15,560 nt of DNA from JACZXC01 sp036447375 (lineage in GTDB: Bacteria > Myxococcota_A > UBA9160 > SMWR01), in NCBI GenBank assembly GCA_036447375.1, contig JAZFUU010000054.1, positions 1-15,560 of the forward strand, in the 5' to 3' direction. The notes beneath the pieces were generated by a model. That model searched no databases. It was not told the origin of the DNA and worked only from the letters and a program-made list of their open reading frames with translations. Below are positions 1 through 5,271 of the stretch, piece by piece; the stretch's first letter is position 1; every line of letters begins with the position of its first letter. The translations under genes were made by a program, and so were the position numbers.

Positions 1-1
1 C

Positions 2-175
2 TATGTGACCGATATGAACACAATGGAAGTAGTGGTCCTCGACACGGTCAGCGGCGAAGAGATCATGCGATTTGCCGGCTCGGGTGATCAGGACGGCAAG
101 ATACTGGCGCAAGGATGTGGGGACCTCACGATCCCCACTCAGGCCATCGTCAAGATCGAAGTTCTTCGGGACTAG
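2..175 (+). CDS. C-terminal end of an unknown protein, cut by the left edge
   Basis: One frame is open from the left edge to a TAG at 173-175. It gives 57 residues with an ordinary mix of charged and hydrophobic positions (for example MEVVVLDTVSGEEIMRF and a C-terminus IVKIEVLRD). Internal GTG (5) and ATG (14, 23) codons could be starts of a very short gene, but none has a clear ribosome-binding site within the window, so I read it as the tail of a longer gene. The alternation of hydrophobic and charged residues suggests beta strands. I do not recognise the family. It is followed after 12 bases by another small unknown gene on the same strand. Confidence 0.5.
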   Translation, partial: YVTDMNTMEVVVLDTVSGEEIMRFAGSGDQDGKILAQGCGDLTIPTQAIVKIEVLRD

Positions 176-187
176 CGACCGCGCCCA

Positions 188-412
188 GTGTCACCACGTC
201 CGGGCTTCGGGATTCTCTCGACCGTAGCCGTGGTCGGCGCGCGCCGATTGGCCCACTTCGTCGCCAATCTCCAAAGAAAATCGGTCATCGGAATCATGAA
301 AGGATATGATGACGGGGACTGGGAGCCCTTTGAGCGCCATCTCGACCGCGCACATCCGTCCTTCAACAAGACGATGGCGCTGCCTCTCACCAGTAGACCG
401 AAGGCGAAGTGA
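188..412 (+). CDS. Small hypothetical protein (74 aa)
   Basis: This frame opens with GTG at 188 and closes with TGA at 410-412. No convincing ribosome-binding site precedes the GTG. An in-frame ATG at 296 would give a product of only 39 residues, so the start is uncertain. Third codon positions are mostly G or C, and the second half (MKGYDDGDWEPFERHLDRAH) looks like a real soluble protein. The last codons overlap the GTG of the next gene in the sequence GTGA, a common sign of translational coupling. I do not recognise the family and assign no function. The first third could be non-coding if the ATG at 296 is used. Confidence 0.45.
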   Translation: MSPRPGFGILSTVAVVGARRLAHFVANLQRKSVIGIMKGYDDGDWEPFERHLDRAHPSFNKTMALPLTSRPKAK

Positions 413-702
413 ACGAGATATCCCTTAAAACCTTCGAGCAGGCAATCTGCGCTGCTCACGACGCCGCCGCAGAACTGGCCGAGCGTGTATCTGTGGTCGA
501 GATCTTCGAGGGCGAGACCGTCTGGGAAGGTGAAGTATTGGTCTTCGATCTCCAGGGCCATCCCACAGCCCAACGCTGCTACTGCTGGGAAGTGGACGGG
601 CAGGTAACCGCCGCGCTCCACACCGGCCCGGTGAACTCGCCGGTCAAGGCCGTCCGGGCGTCAATTCTCGCTGACGCTCCCGAAGGGCCGGAGGGGGTCT
701 GA
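409..702 (+). CDS. Small hypothetical acidic protein (97 aa)
   Basis: The gene starts with GTG at 409, overlapping the upstream stop by four bases (GTGA), with a weak GAAGG at 400-404. It ends with TGA at 700-702. The product is soluble and acidic. Residues 1-25 look helical. They are followed by a strand-rich middle (VVEIFEGETVWEGEVLVFDL) and then GHPTAQRCYCWEVDGQ and a tail rich in Pro and Gly. There is no signal peptide or membrane segment. Its position between two small genes suggests a small operon, possibly accessory. The family is not recognised, so no function is given. Coding potential is better than for the gene before it, because the frame is closed by typical signals at both ends. 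Confidence 0.6.
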   Translation: MNEISLKTFEQAICAAHDAAAELAERVSVVEIFEGETVWEGEVLVFDLQGHPTAQRCYCWEVDGQVTAALHTGPVNSPVKAVRASILADAPEGPEGV

Positions 703-705
703 GGC

Positions 706-918
706 ATGGGTAACTGTTTGGCATGGGTGGCCGTCGTAGGTGGCGGAGCCGTGGCGGTTGCGGCCTTCATTCTGAACGTGCTCTACATCAAGCTCGCCCG
801 GAAGCAGTTGGCCAGTAGCGAGCTGGAATCTCAGAGGCTTCAGGTCGAGATCGATAAGCTAATCGCAGAACGAGACTACCTACGCCAGAAAGCCGCAGGC
901 TCCAGTCTGGTTACCTAG
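706..918 (+). CDS. Small membrane-anchored coiled-coil protein (70 aa)
   Basis: An ATG at 706 follows a good ribosome-binding site (GAGGGGG at 691-697) and the upstream stop by three bases. The stop is TAG at 916-918. Residues about 5-27 (LAWVAVVGGGAVAVAAFILN and the residues just after) form one hydrophobic membrane span with Gly and Ala. Residues about 30-64 are a charged helix with heptad-like spacing of Leu and Ile (LESQRLQVEIDKLIAERDYL), as in a short coiled coil. The likely topology is one N-terminal anchor with the coil in the cytoplasm, because Lys and Arg follow the span. It is probably co-transcribed with the two genes before it. Proteins this simple cannot be assigned a function from sequence; an oligomerising membrane scaffold is one possibility. 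Confidence 0.6.
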   Translation: MGNCLAWVAVVGGGAVAVAAFILNVLYIKLARKQLASSELESQRLQVEIDKLIAERDYLRQKAAGSSLVT

Positions 919-1262
919 CCCCCTGCGGGGAGGGCCAGTGCCCCAAGCCTGGCTCCCGGAGCCCGTCTCGTACCCCCAGAGGCCAGCCTTTTCCGTAGGG
1001 AAACGCCGACACCGGCGTCCTGTCCGGGGCCGCTTATCACGTTTCTTTTTCGTGGTCGTTCATGGCTCGGGGACAACCCAGGGACAGAACGAAAAACCAA
1101 AACGACGAAATTTCTCGGCCAGTTAGCAACTTTCGCCCCATGTACTTCATCTGAGCCCCGTAGGGGACCCTTCTCCGGTCGCGGGATTCCCGGACGTTCC
1201 GTAGACTCCGGCCTTCCGCGGCGCGCGCCCGCGGGGACGGCCACCCACGAGGAGTAGGCGCG
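919..1262. other. Hairpin-rich intergenic region, no gene seen
   Basis: No convincing coding frame lies in these 344 bases. Short perfect inverted repeats are frequent. They are CCCC/GGGG at 920-930, GGGC/GCCC at 932-943, GGCTC/GAGCC at 951-963, ACGCCG/CGGCGT with an ACAC loop at 1003-1018, CCCC/GGGG at 1156-1166, CGGG/CCCG at 1182-1192 and CCGCGG/CCGCGG at 1216-1234. The first ones could end transcription of the small genes, although none is followed by a T run. The last sits about 14 bases before the ribosome-binding site of the M67 gene. I see no tRNA fold, and no -35/-10 pair good enough to call. Confidence 0.5.
1040..1104. repeat. Long imperfect inverted repeat
   Basis: CGTTT (1040-1044) pairs with AAACG (1100-1104). 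After a small internal loop, TTTTTCGT (1046-1053) pairs with ACGAAAAA (1089-1096), leaving a 35-base loop. The stem is A/T-rich in an otherwise G/C-rich region, so it stands out. It may be part of a non-coding RNA, a protein-binding palindrome or a terminator for either strand. Nothing else in the sequence decides between these. Confidence 0.35.
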
Positions 1263-1766
1263 GTGCGCCGACGCGTCGATGTCGACCCTGCCAACCCGCG
1301 GGTTACCGTTCCGCGTCGCGTGCTGAACGAGTTGTTCGCGCATGCGCTGGAAGTGCTGCCCGAAGAGTGTTGCGGACTCATTTTCGGCGATGACAACCGG
1401 CGATTTCGGCGTGTGGTTCGCTGCCGGAATGAAATGACGAGGCGGCACGGCGAGGATCCGATGCGCTTCCCCAGAGACGGGCGTGAGGCCTACTACATGA
1501 ACGCGGGGGACTGCCAGGCGGCGTTGGAGCAGGCGGAGCCGATCGGCGAACGAGTCACCGCCATCTACCACTCCCACGTGGAGGTCGGGGCCTATCTCTC
1601 CGAGAAGGATCTGGAGTTTGCCGAAGACGAACGCTTTCCGTTCGCCGACGCCGACCAAATCGTGGTGTCGGTATCGGAGGGCAAGGTCGGTCCTTTCGCG
1701 CTTTTCCAACGCAACCAACAGAGCGGAATCTACAGCGGCCACGGCGTCGATGGAATCGATCCGTGA
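1263..1766 (+). CDS. JAMM/M67-family zinc metalloprotease (167 aa)
   Basis: This is a JAB1/MPN/Mov34-type isopeptidase or protease. The full JAMM signature is present: Glu34/Glu35 in LPEECCGLIFG, then H103-S104-H105, seven residues, S113, two residues, D116 (HSHVEVGAYLSEKD). The family uses one zinc ion, bound by the two His and the Asp, with the Glu as general base. The length fits stand-alone bacterial M67 proteins. The GTG start has GAGGAG at 1249-1254, eight bases upstream. The stop overlaps the next start by four bases (GTGA). Known bacterial relatives trim or release sulfur-carrier (ubiquitin-like) proteins in cysteine or thiamine-type pathways. The nearby ATP sulfurylase fits a sulfur role, but no ThiS/CysO carrier or ThiF/MoeB partner lies in the window, so the substrate is unknown. 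Confidence 0.85.
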   Translation: MRRRVDVDPANPRVTVPRRVLNELFAHALEVLPEECCGLIFGDDNRRFRRVVRCRNEMTRRHGEDPMRFPRDGREAYYMNAGDCQAALEQAEPIGERVTAIYHSHVEVGAYLSEKDLEFAEDERFPFADADQIVVSVSEGKVGPFALFQRNQQSGIYSGHGVDGIDP

Positions 1767-2770
1767 GGCGTGTCGCGATCGTCGGCGCCGCGCTGCTGGC
1801 CTTGGTGGCCTGTCAGAGTCGCGGCGTGCCCACCGCCGAGATACCCGGCGAATTCATCGCGCTTCACTATCGGTATCCCGAGCTGGCTCGGAGGCGCGCC
1901 GAGTCCCTCGAAGAACAACGGGATCCGGGTGTTCCGGGGGTGGCACCGATGGACGAGCTCGCAAAGTTCGTCAACATCCTGTTCGCCGCCGGCGGCGGAC
2001 TCGTTCCCTTGGATCCCTTCGCCGGCCAGCTGGCGCTGCTGAATCCGCAGACCGGGAAGGTTCAGCCGATCCCCGATGCCCTGCGTGGCGCGATTCCCCT
2101 GGAGTGGTCGCCGGATCGTTCGCGCCTGCTCTTCACCCAGCGTTCCAATGGGCTCCTGCAGATTTTCGAGCTCGAACGCACCCGGCGACACGTGCGCCAG
2201 ATTACCTACGGGCCGAAGGCCCATCCCCGGGCCTGTTATGGCCCAGACGGTCGCTTCGTCTTGATGGTGGTTGAGAATTCCGCGTCGGGACCGAGAGCCG
2301 GGATCGTCCTGACGGGTCGCGGCGGCAGCGACTCGATTCCGCTCACGTCCAATCCCGTTGCTCACAGCCCGACCTGTGCACCCGATGGAAGCGCCGTGGC
2401 CTGGGTCGAACCGCGCCGCCACAACGTGGAGCACATCGTCGTGCGGTCTCCCGTTGCCACTGGACCCAATCGCGACCTGGCGCCCGGCCACGAACCGACC
2501 TTTTCCCCCGATAGCCGATGGATCGCGTACAGTGCGCTGCGCCAGAAGGAATGGAGGCTCTGGCGCGTTCGCCCGGACGGCACCGGTCGGGCCCCGATTG
2601 GCCGCCGGGGCATGTACACGGAGCAGCGGCCGACGATCTCTCCCGACGGGCGGCTGGTGGCGTATGTGGCCGAGATCGATCACCGTCAGCAACTGTATTT
2701 GCGCCGATTCGATGGTTCGGGCGATCGCGTGCTGTTCGCCAACGGGGATGGCGCGTTTCCTGTCTGGTAG
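1763..2770 (+). CDS. TolB-like beta-propeller lipoprotein (335 aa)
   Basis: The N-terminus is a lipoprotein signal peptide: MRR, a hydrophobic stretch, and a lipobox LVAC with the lipidated Cys at residue 17 followed by Gln. This predicts an envelope lipoprotein, probably in the outer membrane. Five PD40/WD40-like blade motifs follow at roughly regular spacing: EWSPDRSRLLF (114-124), CYGPDGRFVLM (158-168), TCAPDGSAVAW (204-214), TFSPDSRWIAY (246-256) and TISPDGRLVAY (291-301). These are typical of TolB-type propellers that bind proteins or act as sensors. The protein lacks the N-terminal domain of true TolB and no pal or tolA is nearby, so I do not call it tolB. It overlaps the M67 gene by four bases. 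Its stop lies in an unusual 9-base tandem repeat. Confidence 0.75.
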   Translation: MRRVAIVGAALLALVACQSRGVPTAEIPGEFIALHYRYPELARRRAESLEEQRDPGVPGVAPMDELAKFVNILFAAGGGLVPLDPFAGQLALLNPQTGKVQPIPDALRGAIPLEWSPDRSRLLFTQRSNGLLQIFELERTRRHVRQITYGPKAHPRACYGPDGRFVLMVVENSASGPRAGIVLTGRGGSDSIPLTSNPVAHSPTCAPDGSAVAWVEPRRHNVEHIVVRSPVATGPNRDLAPGHEPTFSPDSRWIAYSALRQKEWRLWRVRPDGTGRAPIGRRGMYTEQRPTISPDGRLVAYVAEIDHRQQLYLRRFDGSGDRVLFANGDGAFPVW

Positions 2771-2800
2771 ATCTGGTAGTGCTGGTAACTCTGGTAATTC
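2765..2800 (+). repeat. Four tandem 9-base units, TGGTARNNC
   Basis: Four adjacent units (TGGTAGATC, TGGTAGTGC, TGGTAACTC, TGGTAATTC) run through the end of the TolB-like gene. In that gene's frame each unit reads Trp-stop-X, so the terminal Trp and stop codons appear four times in a row. The array looks like a local expansion of the gene's 3' end. It could guarantee termination or form part of the sat leader, but both ideas are speculative. Confidence 0.7.
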
Positions 2801-2834
2801 GGGGACCTCGCAACCGGGCCCTGACTTTGTGATC

Positions 2835-2840
2835 GAGGAG
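2835..2840 (+). promoter_or_regulatory. Ribosome-binding site that fixes the sat start
   Basis: GAGGAG lies six bases before the GTG at 2847. The sat frame stays open far upstream, into the TolB-like gene, so this site is the main evidence for the GTG start. No start codon nearer the first conserved sat residues has a comparable site. Confidence 0.6.
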
Positions 2841-2846
2841 ACTGTC

Positions 2847-4139
2847 GTGGCCACGAACACCGCACCCGAGAGCGGCGATCTGGTCCCCGTGCACGGCGGA
2901 CTGTCCGAGCCCGTGCACCGGGTGGTTCCGCTGAATCGCCGCCAGGAGTTCCTGGCGAAGGCGGAGAAGTTGCCCTGTTTGCGCGTCAACCGGGCGGACC
3001 TGTCGACGGTCTATCGATTGTCCGACGGTGGTCTCTCTCCCCTGCAGGGACCGATGCTGGCCGCGACCTGGCATCGGGTTCTGGAGGAGAGGCGAATTCA
3101 TCGCGACGGCGTGGACTATGCCTGGACCATCCCCTTGTCTCTGCCAGTGAGCGACGACGAAGCCGCGCAGCTCTCGTCGGGTGACACCGTCGCGGTCCGG
3201 GAGGAAGACGGATCTGTCGTTGCCACGATCGAGGATGTCGACGTATTCGAGTGGAACAAGACGAAGTACATCCGTGCGGTGTACGGAACCGAACGCTTTG
3301 ACCACCCGGGAGGGCGCGCCATAGAAAGCGACCCGCGGACGAAACTCCTGGGGGGTTCGATTCGGGCTCTGGCCCAGCCGCAGCATCCCGAGTACGGCGA
3401 ATATGTTCTGTCGCCGCGTCAGACCCGTGTCTTGATCCGCGAACGGCAATGGGAACGCGCTCTGGCGTTCCAGACGCGAAACCCGTTGCACCGCGCACAC
3501 GAATACGCACTGGTGGCCGGAGCCGAACGCCTGACCCGAGAAGGGCATTTCACGGGGGTGGTGTTGAATCCTCTGGTCGGCGAACTCAAGGGCGACGACG
3601 TACCCGCCGCCATGCGTATGCGCTGCTACCAGGTGCTTCACGACCGGTCGTTGCTGGGGCAGGGGGACAAGGACGAAGCACTCTGGGAATCCGTTGGCTA
3701 CGACATCTCGGAGGTGTTCGAGTTGATCGGACTCGATATCAAGATGTTCTACGCCGGCCCCAGCGAGGCCGTCATGCACGCCATCTACCGTCAGAACTAT
3801 GGTTTCAGTGATCTGGTCATCGGTCGCAAGCACGCCGATGCTCCCTTCGAAGACGGCACACCGATCTGGGGCGACTTCGACGCCCAGGAGATCTTCTCCC
3901 ATCTACAGGGGGAACTCGCGCTTCGGCCCTGCAAGATCGGATTCGCCGCCTACTACGAATCGATGGGTCGCGTGGATTTGACGGAGAATCATCCGGACGA
4001 GAAGCCGGTCGCGGTCAGCGGGACCACGGTGCGCGAGCAGCTCCGGACGGGGGAGCGCCCGGATCCGCGTATCATGCGTCCCGAGACCGCCGACATCTTG
4101 ATCGACACCTTTCGGCGGTCCGACGTCGAGAGGGGCTGA
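2847..4139 (+). CDS. sat: Sulfate adenylyltransferase (ATP sulfurylase), homomeric Sat type (430 aa)
   Basis: The enzyme joins sulfate and ATP to give adenosine 5'-phosphosulfate and pyrophosphate, the first step of sulfate activation in the cytoplasm. An N-terminal PUA-like region (about 1-180; SPLQGPM and YGTERFDHPG are recognisable) is followed by the catalytic domain. It carries QTRNPLHRAHE at 209-219 (the nucleotide-binding HxxH signature), GRKHADAP at about 326-333 and the C-terminal SGTTVREQL from residue 391. There is no C-terminal APS kinase domain, and the length suits the single-chain family rather than CysD/CysN. The start is GTG at 2847 with a good ribosome-binding site. The final TGA shares one base with the ald ATG. 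No aprAB, cysC or cysH is present, so assimilatory and dissimilatory use cannot be told apart here. Confidence 0.93.
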   Translation: MATNTAPESGDLVPVHGGLSEPVHRVVPLNRRQEFLAKAEKLPCLRVNRADLSTVYRLSDGGLSPLQGPMLAATWHRVLEERRIHRDGVDYAWTIPLSLPVSDDEAAQLSSGDTVAVREEDGSVVATIEDVDVFEWNKTKYIRAVYGTERFDHPGGRAIESDPRTKLLGGSIRALAQPQHPEYGEYVLSPRQTRVLIRERQWERALAFQTRNPLHRAHEYALVAGAERLTREGHFTGVVLNPLVGELKGDDVPAAMRMRCYQVLHDRSLLGQGDKDEALWESVGYDISEVFELIGLDIKMFYAGPSEAVMHAIYRQNYGFSDLVIGRKHADAPFEDGTPIWGDFDAQEIFSHLQGELALRPCKIGFAAYYESMGRVDLTENHPDEKPVAVSGTTVREQLRTGERPDPRIMRPETADILIDTFRRSDVERG

Positions 4140-5245
4140 TGCGAATCGGGGTTCCGCGCGAACGCAAGGAGGACGAGTTCCGGGTCGGAATCGTTCCCGA
4201 CGGTGTCCGCCAGCTTCGCACGCTCGGGCACGATGTCGACGTGGAGCGAGGGGCAGGCGAAGGCAGCGGACTGTCCAATGCCGCCTACGAAGAAGCCGGT
4301 GCCCGGCTGGTCGATGTCGAGGAGGCCTGGGCCGCCGAGCTGGTCGTCAAGGTCAAGGAGCCTCAGGCGGGCGAGGTCGACCGGCTTCAGTCGGGTCAGA
4401 CGCTCCTCACCTATCTCCACCTGGCGGCCGCACCGGAGTTGACCGCCAGCCTGCTGGACTCGGGTGTCGTCGCGATTGCCTACGAGACGATTCAGAGCCC
4501 CAATGGATCGCTTCCCGTCCTGGCGCCCATGAGCGAGGTGGCGGGGCGCCTGGCGGTGCAGATCGGTGTCACGCTGCTGCAGCGGGATCGCGGCGGCAAG
4601 GGACTCCTTCTCGGGGGTGTACCCGGGGTGATGCGGGGCCGCGTGACGGTACTGGGCGCGGGAACCGTCGGTATCAATGCCGTACGCGTCGCCCACGCTC
4701 TCGGTGCCGAGGTCTATGTGCTCGACATCGATTTGAATCGCCTCGGCTATCTCTACGACATTTTCGACGGCAAGCTCAACACCTTGTATTCGAACAGCTC
4801 GAATATCGAGCGCGCGGTGCGGAACAGCGACCTGGTGATCGGCGCGGTCTATCTTCCCGGGCGCCGCGCGCCCACCCTCGTGACGGAGTCCATGATCCGG
4901 CTGATGGAACCCGGATCCGTCGTCTGCGACGTGTCCGTGGACCAGGGGGGCTGCATTGAGACGATTCATCCCACCACCCATTCGAATCCGACCTACCGCG
5001 TGCACGACGTGATCCACTACGGCGTTGCGAACATGCCGGGAACCGTGCCGCAAACGTCGACGTCCGCCCTGACGAACACGACGCTGCCCTTCGTCGAACG
5101 GATCGCCGGATCCGGGGTCGAGGCTGCTGTCCGGGCGGACCCGGCTCTGGCGCTGGGAGTGAATATCTGGCGGGGTGAGGTGGTGTGCGAGGGGGTTGCG
5201 GAGTCGCTCGATCTTCCGTATCGGCGGCTTCGCGATCTGCTCTAG
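4139..5245 (+). CDS. ald: Alanine dehydrogenase (368 aa)
   Basis: This NAD-dependent enzyme interconverts L-alanine and pyruvate plus ammonia. The key family residues are all visible: Arg15 in RERKEDEFRV, Lys73 in VKVKEP, the catalytic His94 in YLHLAAAPEL and Asp268 in VDQGGCIE. These match the substrate-binding and catalytic Arg, Lys, His and Asp of well-studied alanine dehydrogenases, shifted by about two residues. The NAD-binding motif GAGTVGINA lies near residue 180. The length is normal for the family. The ATG overlaps the sat stop by one base (TGATG), so translation is probably coupled. The pairing with sat is unusual and has no obvious metabolic logic. The gene ends just before a strong hairpin where it meets the opposing operon. 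Confidence 0.93.
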   Translation: MRIGVPRERKEDEFRVGIVPDGVRQLRTLGHDVDVERGAGEGSGLSNAAYEEAGARLVDVEEAWAAELVVKVKEPQAGEVDRLQSGQTLLTYLHLAAAPELTASLLDSGVVAIAYETIQSPNGSLPVLAPMSEVAGRLAVQIGVTLLQRDRGGKGLLLGGVPGVMRGRVTVLGAGTVGINAVRVAHALGAEVYVLDIDLNRLGYLYDIFDGKLNTLYSNSSNIERAVRNSDLVIGAVYLPGRRAPTLVTESMIRLMEPGSVVCDVSVDQGGCIETIHPTTHSNPTYRVHDVIHYGVANMPGTVPQTSTSALTNTTLPFVERIAGSGVEAAVRADPALALGVNIWRGEVVCEGVAESLDLPYRRLRDLL

Positions 5246-5246
5246 C

Positions 5247-5268
5247 CTCCGGGCCGGAAGGCCCGGGG
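5247..5268. terminator. GC-rich hairpin between convergent genes
   Basis: CCGGGCC (5249-5255), a GGAA loop and GGCCCGG (5260-5266) form a perfect 7-base-pair stem. It can extend outward with a T-G and a C-G pair. It sits in the 26 bases between the ald stop and the stop of the opposing gene, where a shared terminator is expected. Neither strand has a T run after the stem, so it is not a textbook intrinsic terminator and may depend on Rho or only block 3' exonucleases. Confidence 0.6.
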
Positions 5269-5271
5269 AAT

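Noticed and set aside
172..621. Minus-strand frame of 149 codons over the small left-edge genes
   Set aside because: The plus-strand frames have start/stop overlaps and a good ribosome-binding site at 691-697; the minus frame has neither.
919..1262. Possible tRNA, tmRNA or integron attC site
   Set aside because: No cloverleaf, no T-loop consensus and no paired GTTRRRY/RYYYAAC cores could be made from the bases.
2358..2846. Upstream extension of the sat reading frame
   Set aside because: It overlaps most of the TolB-like gene and adds no conserved sequence; a ribosome-binding site at 2835-2840 supports the GTG at 2847.
2343..3902. Minus-strand open frame of 519 codons
   Set aside because: It is antisense to the TolB-like gene and sat, whose products have clear motifs; its own product is Arg-rich with no recognisable domain.
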